IMG/VR virus record: IMGVR_UViG_3300046817_000863
Coordinates: 1-64,000 of that record
Reading direction: 5' to 3' (one strand)
DNA from: a virus
Length of the DNA: 64,000 bases
Shown: positions 26,646 to 33,509 of the stretch, in pieces
Position numbering within the stretch: the stretch's first letter is position 1
Layout of the letters: the number at the start of each line of letters is the position of its first letter
Position numbers and translations under genes: made by a program
Notes under the pieces: generated by a model
Database searches by the model: none
Seen by the model: only the letters and a program-made list of their open reading frames with translations
Told to the model about the DNA's origin: nothing

Positions 26646-28625
26646 TTAGTTCATCCTCTCATCTCGGGATCGCCTGCCTGTAGGCCCTGCCATGCGCGGG
26701 ATAAAGAAGCCCTTGCCGACCTTCTTTTGCGCATCGAACTTATGCTCATGGAAGCGCGCCGCCATCACCAGCCCATCAGTCTCCACCCCGCGAGAAGCCA
26801 GAATCTGCAGCTTGCTCGCTATGTAAACATCGCGAGGGATAACCGCTTCCCTGAACTTGAAACTGCTGATCAGGTACTGCAGCGAGTCGCACTCGTCGTC
26901 CCCCAGCTGACTCATGATCTTGTCAGGGTTATTCGGGTCGCGCTGAGAATTCTTGATGCTCTCGATAAGCCGCTCGCAGCACGCCCAGATCCGCAGCTGC
27001 GGTAACACTTCAGCCCTCGCGCCCTCGAACGAATCGATGTACTGCTTGTACGCCAGCGCTCCCTGCTCGAGATGAATCCGCTTCGCCAGCGCCTCATCCA
27101 CCTCCAGCAACGCCTTAGCCAAAGGCCACCACCGCAGCAACTCTCTCATCAACAATGCCGATGCTTCAGTATTCTTCGGTGCGCGCACGATCGTTATGTT
27201 GGTCGACGCCATCACCTGCTGCCGGCGTCTCTCCATCGCGGCCCACTTCTCCGCATCCGGCAACCGCTCTTCGTCTGCATTAGGCGCATAAACGAACGCC
27301 GCATGCTTCCCCAGCACCTTCCCGATCCCCTGGGCTATCAATTCCGCCTTCGTGGGCGCCAAATCGTCCCGCGAGAACGCATCGTGTGAGATAGCCAGAG
27401 CCAGGTGAGCATCCGGCATCGTCTCCAGATCCGGGATACTCTTCAGCGCCACCTCATACCCGAGCTCCACCATCCCGACACGCGAAACGGAGTACTCCCG
27501 GTACACATGAAGCTGCCTTTTAGGATCCCAGCATCCCCAGTGAAACGCAGACCTGTGATCGTAGCCGATATCGCCAGAAATACTGCGCGCCCACCAGTTC
27601 TCGAGTTCCGCCTTCCCCTCAGCGACGACGTGATTCGCTTCCTTCGGCTCCATTTTCCCGTTACGAGCCATTTTCGGCCCATCCGGTCGAAATTCCGGGA
27701 AAAATGCCCCTTCGACTACGTCAAAATCGCCTTCCAGCCACCTTTCGCGCTCCCCAGGCGGGAGTGCTTCGAGGTCAGCCACATACGCAGGATCGTTCGC
27801 AAGCAGGTAAGGGTTGTCGTAAATGGTCGAAGGGATGTAAATCCGGCTCAGCTTCGGCCCCAGCCCCTCCCACTTCTCCCGTTTCTTCAGCGGGCGGCCG
27901 TCGGCATGATTGATATTGATGTATCGAGCCTTGAACCACCTCAACCCCGGCCCATCGGGGTTCGCCGTGAGCATCAGTTGCGGCCGAAGCTTCTTATTCT
28001 TCGAGCGCAGCGACAGCAGGAACCGAATGAGCAGCTTTTCGGAGGGGATTTGCGTCGCCTCCTCGATGATCATCCTGTGCTTTTCTTTGCCCTGATGCTT
28101 CCTGTAGCTCTTCTCGTCCTGCAGATGCCCGCAGACGCCCCACGCACCCGAAGGGAACACGATCGACCAGTCGGAGCTGTTTAACTGAGCTCCCAGAGGC
28201 TCGAAGATGTCGCGTGCGCGCCCAAACCAGTCGTCCAGATCGATAGCAGTCTGCCTGACAACGAGAAACTTGTAATCCGGCGCATTGATGTACGAAACAT
28301 CGACAGGATCGGTCGGATTTTCGACATCCGGGTTCCCTTTGAGGATGAACCCATACTCAATCTCGGTCTTTCCCGACCCTCTGCCGCCTCCGAGCGCAAT
28401 CTCACGCGCATCGGTGACCATCGCTATAATCTGCGGTCCAGGGGGGCACCCGCACCGGCTCCCCTTGCCCAGAAAGTGATGATATTCGCGCTCCTTAGTT
28501 ACCGGGTCAGTATCGTACCCGCCGCACCAGATCGGGGCCCAGTGCACCTGATCCGGGCGCAAGCCCGCAGAAAGTCCTACGACCCCGGTTTGCGCCGGCG
28601 CGTTTCTCGTTCTTGCACTCGCCAT
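26646..28625 (-). CDS. terL: Terminase large subunit
   Basis: The 659-residue product has a packaging ATPase domain. Walker A GGGRGSGKT is at residues 79-87 and Walker B MIIEEATQ at about 185-192, followed by LTANPDGPG as the coupling motif. A C-terminal RNase H-like nuclease begins around ISGDIGYDHRSA, with Asp352 as likely metal ligand. The enzyme pumps DNA into the head and cuts the concatemer. It heads the structural cluster and is separated from the small subunit by about 3.3 kb, including a serine recombinase. Confidence 0.93.
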   Translation of the reverse strand: MASARTRNAPAQTGVVGLSAGLRPDQVHWAPIWCGGYDTDPVTKEREYHHFLGKGSRCGCPPGPQIIAMVTDAREIALGGGRGSGKTEIEYGFILKGNPDVENPTDPVDVSYINAPDYKFLVVRQTAIDLDDWFGRARDIFEPLGAQLNSSDWSIVFPSGAWGVCGHLQDEKSYRKHQGKEKHRMIIEEATQIPSEKLLIRFLLSLRSKNKKLRPQLMLTANPDGPGLRWFKARYININHADGRPLKKREKWEGLGPKLSRIYIPSTIYDNPYLLANDPAYVADLEALPPGERERWLEGDFDVVEGAFFPEFRPDGPKMARNGKMEPKEANHVVAEGKAELENWWARSISGDIGYDHRSAFHWGCWDPKRQLHVYREYSVSRVGMVELGYEVALKSIPDLETMPDAHLALAISHDAFSRDDLAPTKAELIAQGIGKVLGKHAAFVYAPNADEERLPDAEKWAAMERRRQQVMASTNITIVRAPKNTEASALLMRELLRWWPLAKALLEVDEALAKRIHLEQGALAYKQYIDSFEGARAEVLPQLRIWACCERLIESIKNSQRDPNNPDKIMSQLGDDECDSLQYLISSFKFREAVIPRDVYIASKLQILASRGVETDGLVMAARFHEHKFDAQKKVGKGFFIPRMAGPTGRRSRDERMN

Positions 28626-28634
28626 TTAGGGGGA

Positions 28635-28853
28635 TTACTTCGACTTGCGACCACCGCCGATCGGGAGAACGCGAGTGATTGCGTCCCGCCCGACAGCATC
28701 TACGACCCAGCAACACTTTTTCACCCAGTCAGCCATCCCGAGATTTTCGAAAGCCTGCATCCAGGCGAAAACTTCCACCAAATTGATGCGATCGTACCTC
28801 TTAGCGAAAGCCAGGAGAACCGCTCGCTCCGTCCATTCGCACTCAGGCAGCAT
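28635..28853 (-). CDS. Small hypothetical protein upstream of terminase
   Basis: The 72-residue product begins MLPECEWTERAVLLAFAKRY and continues with aromatic helices and a basic C-terminus (GGGRKSK). It lies 9 bp before the terminase start, so it is likely co-translated. No motif was recognised. Confidence 0.5.
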   Translation of the reverse strand: MLPECEWTERAVLLAFAKRYDRINLVEVFAWMQAFENLGMADWVKKCCWVVDAVGRDAITRVLPIGGGRKSK

Positions 28854-28865
28854 CCAAACTACGCT

Positions 28866-29153
28866 TTACTTCCCTGTAAGATGCGCGTATCTCAGAGCTT
28901 CCGCTTCGTCATGCCGCTTGTTCACTTCGAGCGCCCGAATCGCCGCACGAACTACTTCCTCCTCGATATCGTCCCCATTCACCCACGCGATTACCTTGAC
29001 CGCAGTCCCATCCGACCGCTTCGCGTGCGACAGCGTAACCTTATTACCCCCATTCGGATGCTCCACTTTCGGAGCCTCCTTTGAAGCACCACCATCGTCT
29101 GCCGGCCGATTGAACATCCGGCCCATAACGCCACCTTTACCCGTGTCTTCCAT
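28866..29153 (-). CDS. Small hypothetical protein
   Basis: The 95-residue product has a Gly/Pro-rich N-terminal third, a short beta hairpin (TAVKVIAWVNG) and a C-terminal helix (EVVRAAIRALEVNKRHDEAE). A possible ribosome site, AGGAGG, lies upstream near 29161. No family was recognised. Confidence 0.5.
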   Translation of the reverse strand: MEDTGKGGVMGRMFNRPADDGGASKEAPKVEHPNGGNKVTLSHAKRSDGTAVKVIAWVNGDDIEEEVVRAAIRALEVNKRHDEAEALRYAHLTGK

Positions 29154-29183
29154 AACCCCTCCTATCCTTATATACAGGGACTG

Positions 29184-29405
29184 CTACTCAGAGAACTCAA
29201 AAGGTAACCGAAAAGACTCTTTATCGGGTACCCCCGTCGCCATCCCTATGACGCCGTTTACCTCGCGAAACCGAGCCGCGCGATACTCCTCGTACCGCTT
29301 GTTAGACTCCGTTGCCGACCCATTCCGTACCCGAATCACCAGTTCCTCGTCGCTCGACAGCAACGCTCCAACCACCACCGAGTGCGCCAATCTCAGAAAC
29401 AGCAT
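29184..29405 (-). CDS. Small hypothetical protein
   Basis: The 73-residue product starts at the ATG at 29405, which overlaps the TGA of the preceding gene. A GTG one codon upstream is also in frame. It has a hydrophobic N-terminus (LFLRLAHSVVVGALL) and an Arg/Glu-rich middle. No motif was recognised. Confidence 0.45.
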   Translation of the reverse strand: MLFLRLAHSVVVGALLSSDEELVIRVRNGSATESNKRYEEYRAARFREVNGVIGMATGVPDKESFRLPFEFSE

Positions 29406-29575
29406 CACTCCCCGTACTTCCTGCGAGCCTTCGGCGCCGCCGGCAGCTTCGCTTCCCCGTACTTCCGCTTCTCAGCCAGCGCAATCGCGATGCTTTGCTT
29501 CAACGGTCGTTTGCCGTAAAGCTCCCGAATATTCTCCGATACCACCTCGTTCGAAGTCCCAGGCTTTAAAGGCAC
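29405..29575 (-). CDS. Tiny basic phage protein (DUF6496-like)
   Basis: A GTG start at 29575 gives 56 residues containing LYGKRPLKQSIAIALAEKRK. The 'K-Q-A-I-A-I-A-L-s-E' core is typical of small DUF6496-type phage proteins. The stop shares a base with the next ATG. Membership in that family is from memory of the motif. Confidence 0.55.
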   Translation of the reverse strand: MPLKPGTSNEVVSENIRELYGKRPLKQSIAIALAEKRKYGEAKLPAAPKARRKYGE

Positions 29576-29579
29576 AACG

Positions 29580-29717
29580 TCACCTCACCAGCATTGCCGT
29601 CGCCAGCAGTGCCAGCCCTAACCCTTCGAAATTCACCCGCGACTGAACGCCTACAGCCGCCAGCACAAAGCACACAATCGCCAGCACCAGACACACAGTA
29701 GAAAAAGTAATCGTCAT
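29580..29717 (-). CDS. Tiny membrane protein
   Basis: The 45-residue protein (MTITFSTVCLVLAIVCFVLA...) has two hydrophobic stretches separated by a short polar turn (VGVQSRVNFEG). Its ATG overlaps the stop of the upstream gene in ATGA fashion and its stop lies 4 bp before the next GTG. It may be a holin-like or envelope peptide. Confidence 0.5.
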   Translation of the reverse strand: MTITFSTVCLVLAIVCFVLAAVGVQSRVNFEGLGLALLATAMLVR

Positions 29718-29980
29718 ACTCCCCTCCCTTTCCTTGCGTCCTCCACCAGTTTCCTCCATCCCTCAGGTCCAGCCGGCCATGCCAGCCAGTGACTCACCAT
29801 CCGCCATACAAGAGGGTCACCGCCTTCATCCAGTTTCAACTGCTTATATCCATATCTCGAGTCGAAACTTCCCGACAGCGACCCATACCGCGCAGGCACG
29901 AAAGCGATAATCCTCTGCTTGTGCTCCGGTTCGCCATCCTCCACCTTCACCCACCCACAACCGGCAGTCTTCAAAGACAT
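29714..29980 (-). CDS. DUF551-like small protein
   Basis: The 88-residue product contains GWVKVEDGEPEHKQRIIAFV near the N-terminus and VSHWLAWPAGPEGWRK near the C-terminus. That is the 'W-i-x-v...P...r-V-i-a...v-t-H-W-m-p-l-P' layout of DUF551 phage proteins, whose function is unknown. A related copy lies two genes upstream. Confidence 0.6.
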   Translation of the reverse strand: MSLKTAGCGWVKVEDGEPEHKQRIIAFVPARYGSLSGSFDSRYGYKQLKLDEGGDPLVWRMVSHWLAWPAGPEGWRKLVEDARKGRGV

Positions 29981-29989
29981 AGTGGCTCG

Positions 29990-30163
29990 CTAATCACTTC
30001 CAGTTCCATCGTTTCGCGCCGTCAATAACTCCAGAATCTGCCTCGCAATGTCGCGACAAAGATCAATCGGGTAGTGAGCCACGCCAATCTGAATCATCTT
30101 CTTGCCGTCCCTGTCCGTGTACTCAGACCACCGAACATAGTTCATGCCCTCGTGGAGTTTCAT
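29990..30163 (-). CDS. Tiny hypothetical protein
   Basis: The 57-residue ORF begins MKLHEGMNYVRWSEYTDRDG and ends in a helix (CRDIARQILELLTARN). Its ATG overlaps the TGA of the upstream DUF551-like gene by ATGA and it ends 9 bp before the next gene. The tight spacing supports translation. No motif was recognised. Confidence 0.5.
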   Translation of the reverse strand: MKLHEGMNYVRWSEYTDRDGKKMIQIGVAHYPIDLCRDIARQILELLTARNDGTGSD

Positions 30164-30555
30164 TCGCCATCCTCAGGAGGGTCGGGCCAGTGCATCCAGT
30201 GCGTTACGAGATCCCAGGAGTACGTTGTCCCCAGTTCGTCGTCGAGGCAAAGCTCTTTCCGCCCACCCCTGACACTGAACCAGCCACACTCCACCGCCCC
30301 GCTACCGACGGGCATCCAGACAATGATGAACAGATCATGCAAAGGTTCCGCCTCCGATACCTTAATCCAGCCGCTCATGCTTTCGACCTGCACAGGCTCA
30401 AGCCACGGGTGATGCTGTCCGTGAAGAAATGCGTTCATTGCCCTCGCACCCTCAAGATTCACCCGATCGAACACTTCTTTCAACTCAGGCGTCATCCCGA
30501 ACCCGAGGTCAACGTCCCTAACCTCAATCAGGGGCGACTTGATCCATCCGCTCAT
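30160..30555 (-). CDS. DUF551-like protein with duplicated MSGWIK segment
   Basis: The 131-residue product has a DUF551-type C-terminal half (WIKVSEAEPLHDLFIIVWMP...THWMHWPDPPE). The N-terminus starts MSGWIKSP, and MSGWIKVS recurs at residue 60, so the gene may be a fusion or partial duplication. Its start overlaps the recombinase stop by ATGA. Confidence 0.6.
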   Translation of the reverse strand: MSGWIKSPLIEVRDVDLGFGMTPELKEVFDRVNLEGARAMNAFLHGQHHPWLEPVQVESMSGWIKVSEAEPLHDLFIIVWMPVGSGAVECGWFSVRGGRKELCLDDELGTTYSWDLVTHWMHWPDPPEDGE

Positions 30556-31241
30556 GCTTTCATCCTGCGCACGATCCGATGAATGTACTGCCTTACGAAA
30601 GGCCCACCTTCGCGCGTCCTGAATCCGGCCTCGTTCAGCGCACCAGCTATCCCTTCGAGCGTCATCTCCGACCCCCGAGCCTCAAGCACGTACCGAATCA
30701 CCGCCTGCTCATGCTCATCCTCAATCAGCCGCTTCTTGCCGTTGCCCCCAACCTCGACACGACACCCGTAAGGTACCTTGCCCCCAAGCTTCTCCCCATT
30801 AACCCGCTTATGCTCCAGCGCCGCCTTCGTCCGATAACTGATCTCTTCCCGCTCCAGTTCCGCCAGCGACCCGAAAAGCTTAATCACAAACCGGCCCTGC
30901 GGGGTCGACGTATCCAGAGACTCGTCAATACTGAGAAAAGCAATGCGCCTCTTCTCCGCATCGTCCACCGTGTCCAGCAGATCCCTGAGGCTGCGCGTCC
31001 ATCGATTGAGCTTCGTTACAACAAGCCCATCAATCCCCTTAGTCCGGAACAACTCCAATACCCGCTGCGCTCCCGCACGCTCGAAATCCTTGCCGCTGAA
31101 CCCAGCATCCACCTCAATCCCGGCCAACTCGTGCCCGTGAAGACCACAGTACATCTGAATCCGACGCCGCTGATCCTCCAGCGATACCCCATCAAGCGCC
31201 TGCTCCTCCGTACTCACCCTCGCATATCCTATTACTCTCAT
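30552..31241 (-). CDS. Serine recombinase (resolvase/invertase family)
   Basis: The catalytic domain starts MRVIGYARVSTEEQ, with Ser10 as nucleophile and Arg8 beside it. DFERAGAQRVLELFRTKGID and VVTKLNRWTRSLRDLL carry further conserved Arg and Asp residues, and GSLAELEREEISYRTKAALE forms the long E helix. The C-terminal part (EMTLEGIAGALNEAGFRTR) is a short DNA-binding domain. At 229 residues it is longer than a classic resolvase and shorter than large serine integrases. An in-frame ATG six codons upstream is possible. Its neighbours are small late genes and the terminase genes. A 637-bp non-coding region with repeats lies just upstream. Confidence 0.88.
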   Translation of the reverse strand: MRVIGYARVSTEEQALDGVSLEDQRRRIQMYCGLHGHELAGIEVDAGFSGKDFERAGAQRVLELFRTKGIDGLVVTKLNRWTRSLRDLLDTVDDAEKRRIAFLSIDESLDTSTPQGRFVIKLFGSLAELEREEISYRTKAALEHKRVNGEKLGGKVPYGCRVEVGGNGKKRLIEDEHEQAVIRYVLEARGSEMTLEGIAGALNEAGFRTREGGPFVRQYIHRIVRRMKA

Positions 31242-31374
31242 GTCATGATTATGCATCATGACGGGCTAGAGTGACAAGAGCATTCCACCCTAACATCGAG
31301 CAATTCTTATTGCGAGAAGTTAGCCTTACTGCTCCTTCTGCCTCTTCCCAACCTTCAACCTGCCTGCGTAGCAA

Positions 31375-31402
31375 AGCGCAAGCGTAGCGAGCGCATTGCG
31401 CT
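31375..31402. repeat. GC-rich inverted repeat
   Basis: AGCGCAA at 31375-31381 and TTGCGCT at 31396-31402 form a perfect 7-bp stem with an inner GCG/CGC pairing. No T-run follows. It looks like a REP-type palindrome or an mRNA hairpin. Confidence 0.5.
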
Positions 31403-31458
31403 GGACTTACTTAAGCCTTTAAAGCTTTTACCAAACTGTCTTTTAGGAAACGATGGAA

Positions 31459-31522
31459 CTGGAGAAAGGCGTTCCCTGTCTTTCACAGAACATTGGAGAG
31501 GCGTTCCCCCTTCTTTCACAGA
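31459..31522. repeat. Tandem imperfect direct repeats upstream of serine recombinase
   Basis: Two units of about 31 bp, at 31459-31489 and 31492-31522, share the pattern TTGGAGA-GGCGTTCCC...TTTCACAGA with few mismatches. Period is 33 bp. The spacing and location could suit recombinase subsites, but the units are not inverted repeats. Confidence 0.55.
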
Positions 31523-31789
31523 TTTGACCCTTGGTGGCGATGGTGGGGCCCCAACCCCGAAAAGGACGATGGGGGAGTAAACTGCTGCGGGCCTATCTAT
31601 TCATGTAGCCAGAAGTTAACCGAGGCTAACAAGAACATCGAAACATACCAAATAAGATGCAGAAAATAATAAGTCACACATTCGAGCGTTTACGCACGCT
31701 ATTTCTTCAGGCTCAAAGCACTCAGCAATCTACATAAGTTTGCTGTAGCAGACGCCGTGTGGTTGCCTGCCCCTGGTATGCTTCGCACT

Positions 31790-31886
31790 CCTCGCGCTTG
31801 CGCGCTTGGCATTAGTCGCAACCCAAGCACCGAAGGTGCGAGGGTACTACCGCAACAAGCGCCAGCGAAGCGAGCGCGAGTGAAGG
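31790..31886. repeat. Long imperfect inverted repeat with inner hairpin
   Basis: The left arm, around TTCGCACTCCTCGCGCTTGC, is loosely complementary to the right arm, around AGCGAAGCGAGCGCGAGTGA. A small inner hairpin GCACC-GAA-GGTGC lies at about 31827-31839. It could be a structured RNA, a REP-like element or a terminator for terS. No T-run is visible. Confidence 0.4.
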
Positions 31887-31896
31887 GCTAACTTCT

Positions 31897-32355
31897 TTAT
31901 TCTTCAGGCTCAACAATCTCTGCCTCTATAGCAGGAGCCTGCAGCAGGCGAGCCTTGGTTGCCTCCCCTGTGGTGGGCATCACTACCATGAGCTGCTGCC
32001 TGTTGTCTACGAGCACTGCAGGTACGTCTCCGTACTTCTTAGGCTTGATCTTTGAAGCTGCCCAGATACGAGCGTTGATACGCACCTGCCGGCTCTTGGC
32101 ATCTTCGCTCTGATTGTCTGCAATCTCAACCATTTCATCGACATACGCCTCTACCTGATCTTCACGCGCGTGGCGATATTGCTCCTGGAAGGTAGGATAC
32201 ATTTGAAGCCATCGCATGACCTTTGACATAGGTATATCGAGGGTGATGCATACGCTTCGCAGCGAATCGCCTGCTGCGAGTCTGGTACAGATATCGTCTG
32301 CGATTTGATCGGTATAGGTTGATGGTCGGCCGATTTTAGGTTGAGCTGAAGGCAC
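31897..32355 (-). CDS. terS: Terminase small subunit
   Basis: The 152-residue product starts with GRPSTYTDQIADDICTRLAA, followed by SLRSVCITLDIPMSKVMRWL, a helix-turn-helix typical of small terminases that recognise the packaging site. FQEQYRHAREDQVEAYVDEM is the family's oligomerisation helix, and RIWAASKIKPKKYGD is a common C-terminal signature. It lies upstream of, but not adjacent to, the large subunit. Confidence 0.88.
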   Translation of the reverse strand: MPSAQPKIGRPSTYTDQIADDICTRLAAGDSLRSVCITLDIPMSKVMRWLQMYPTFQEQYRHAREDQVEAYVDEMVEIADNQSEDAKSRQVRINARIWAASKIKPKKYGDVPAVLVDNRQQLMVVMPTTGEATKARLLQAPAIEAEIVEPEE

Positions 32356-32358
32356 GTG

Positions 32359-32502
32359 TTATTCGTCGTTATCGTTATAAGGCGGCAGGTTACGATTTCT
32401 GAGCCAGAGGGTGAAACAGAAGGTGACGACCCAGGCCAGTGAGATTTCGGTAAATCTGATGAGTTCGTGTGTGAACCAGGCTGTGATTGCGGGGGAGTTC
32501 AT
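32359..32502 (-). CDS. Tiny membrane protein
   Basis: The 47-residue ORF (MNSPAITAWFTHELIRFTEI...) has one hydrophobic helix (ISLAWVVTFCFTLWL) and an acidic tail (YNDNDE). The ATG overlaps the upstream TGA by ATGA, and it ends 3 bp before terS. The close packing supports it. Function is unknown. Confidence 0.5.
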   Translation of the reverse strand: MNSPAITAWFTHELIRFTEISLAWVVTFCFTLWLRNRNLPPYNDNDE

Positions 32503-32711
32503 GGTTGTTTAAGAGATATGCGTTCGAGTACTGCCCAGTTTGTTCTTACCTTATCTGGGGCTATTGTAACGAGTCTCCAGCCTTGAGAGGCGAGGATGTT
32601 TAGTTGGGCGAGATCGCCGAAATCGAGGGGAATCTTTGAATACTCGTAGAGCGGGGGTATTTGAGGGGGCGGGATGATATCGCGCTGAAAGAGTGAAGAG
32701 AAGATTTTCAT
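32499..32711 (-). CDS. Small DUF4177-like protein
   Basis: The 70-residue product contains YEYSKIPLDFGDLAQLNILA followed by SQGWRLVTIAP. This fits the 'y-e-Y...l-N...g-a-e-G-W-e-l-v' layout of short DUF4177-type proteins. The role is unknown. Confidence 0.5.
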   Translation of the reverse strand: MKIFSSLFQRDIIPPPQIPPLYEYSKIPLDFGDLAQLNILASQGWRLVTIAPDKVRTNWAVLERISLKQP

Positions 32712-32714
32712 GGG

Positions 32715-32870
32715 TTAGGGGAGTGTATCTTCTTCGCATGTTAATGCGCGATTCCAGCGTTTCTCATCGATTTGCATGTAGAGGCGCGAGAGCAGGAAAT
32801 CATCGCTGTTTTCGGGAAGCACTTCACTCTTGAAGTAGTTCTTATCTTTAGTGTCGACAGCAACCGACAC
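32715..32870 (-). CDS. Small hypothetical protein, GTG start
   Basis: The chosen GTG at 32870 overlaps the TAG of the preceding gene (TAGTG), giving 51 residues (MSVAVDTKDKNYFKSEVLPE...). An ATG 36 bp upstream would overlap that gene more. The start lies inside a cluster of GTGTCG...CGACAC palindromes that could serve as protein-binding sites. No motif was recognised. Confidence 0.5.
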   Translation of the reverse strand: MSVAVDTKDKNYFKSEVLPENSDDFLLSRLYMQIDEKRWNRALTCEEDTLP

Positions 32871-32940
32871 TAAACGGCCTTCTCGTGTCGGAAGGAACCG
32901 ACACATTGCTCAGTTTCTTCGTGTCGGAGGGCTCCGACAC
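32851..32940. promoter_or_regulatory. Three GTGTCG-N8-CGACAC inverted repeats (operator or origin candidate)
   Basis: Three 20-bp sites lie at 32851-32870, 32885-32904 and 32921-32940. Each has outer arms GTGTCG and CGACAC with an 8-bp centre, and centres are 34 and 36 bp apart. They sit in the 3' end of a replication-type wHTH gene. Regular spacing argues for a cooperative binding site. Confidence 0.65.
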
Positions 32941-33358
32941 AGGGAGGGGTGAGAATTTCGTACTTTGACACCCTCTTCATTGCTCTGGAAACCTTCAGTA
33001 GCCCGCACTTTTCGAGCTTCAGCACGTTGCCGGAAATCGTATCGCGGCAGAGCCCTGTGAGGCGCTGGAGTTCGGACATTGGGATCGTCGCAGCGAACTT
33101 CTTAAACTGCAGCGTGTGTGTCCCTATCGCCATGTAAATCTTGATCTCGTTACCGCTGAGATACGGCAGCCAGGTGAAGAACGTCTTCGGAACCGGGAGG
33201 AATGTATACGGAACCTCGAAGCGTTTCTTCCTGCTTACGCGCTCTTGCGGATGCTCGCTACGTTCGCTTGCCCCAGCTTGCGGTTCACGAAATCCTTTGC
33301 CGCTTCGTATGTCGCGAACCGAACGCGGGCGAATTTCGGCGGATGGCACATCTGGCAT
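32870..33358 (-). CDS. Winged-helix replication-initiation-like protein
   Basis: The core YTFLPVPKTFFTWLPYLSGN, then EIKIYMAIGTHT and LQRLTGLCRDTISGNVLKLE with KCGLLKV, is a winged-helix domain as found at the N-terminus of phage replication proteins. The C-terminus repeats CVG(A/S)xRHE because it is encoded by palindromic repeats. Starts available are ATG 33358 or GTG 33349, both inside the upstream zinc-ribbon gene (overlap over 110 bp). No Shine-Dalgarno was seen, so the N-terminus is uncertain. Confidence 0.6.
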   Translation of the reverse strand: MPDVPSAEIRPRSVRDIRSGKGFREPQAGASERSEHPQERVSRKKRFEVPYTFLPVPKTFFTWLPYLSGNEIKIYMAIGTHTLQFKKFAATIPMSELQRLTGLCRDTISGNVLKLEKCGLLKVSRAMKRVSKYEILTPPCVGALRHEETEQCVGSFRHEKAV

Positions 33359-33462
33359 GGCTGGGTCAGCTCATCCTCACGAATCGCATAACAACTGGGA
33401 CACACAGCATAAACCGGCTCCTTCGCACGCTTACTCCTCGAACTCACAAGGGAAACCGACAT
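33235..33462 (-). CDS. Small zinc-ribbon protein at the head of the late operon
   Basis: The 75-residue protein has CPSCYAIREDELTQPCQMC, a C4 zinc ribbon, then RVRFATYEAAKDFVNRKLGQ. It is the first gene leftwards of a divergent control region with a 16-bp palindrome, so it may begin the leftward transcription unit. Its 3' half overlaps the next gene in another frame. Confidence 0.55.
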   Translation of the reverse strand: MSVSLVSSRSKRAKEPVYAVCPSCYAIREDELTQPCQMCHPPKFARVRFATYEAAKDFVNRKLGQANVASIRKSA

Positions 33463-33474
33463 TCAAAACTCTGC

Positions 33475-33509
33475 TTGACATAAACATCTAGATGTTTTAT
33501 TATCAACTC
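33475..33509 (+). promoter_or_regulatory. Sigma70-type leaderless promoter with 16-bp operator palindrome
   Basis: TTGACA lies at 33475-33480, a 17-bp spacer follows, then TATTAT at 33498-33503 and six bases to the ATG at 33510. The start of transcription would fall at or next to the ATG, so the mRNA should be leaderless. The spacer contains the perfect palindrome AAACATCTAGATGTTT (33482-33497), a likely repressor operator. Confidence 0.85.

Larger units (their letters stand above)
31242..31896. other. Repeat-rich non-coding region between serine recombinase and terS
   Basis: No convincing ORF was found. The stretch holds a pair of about 31-bp imperfect direct repeats (31459-31522), several GC-rich inverted repeats, and a 14-bp copy of the 3' end of terS. 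It may contain recombinase binding sites, a regulatory RNA or a packaging site. None is proven. Confidence 0.5.

Noticed and set aside
28645-29646. A 333-codon plus-strand frame opposite the small genes upstream of terL
   Set aside because: Ser/Thr/Pro/Arg-rich composition typical of antisense frames. The minus strand holds several short genes with tight overlaps and credible motifs.
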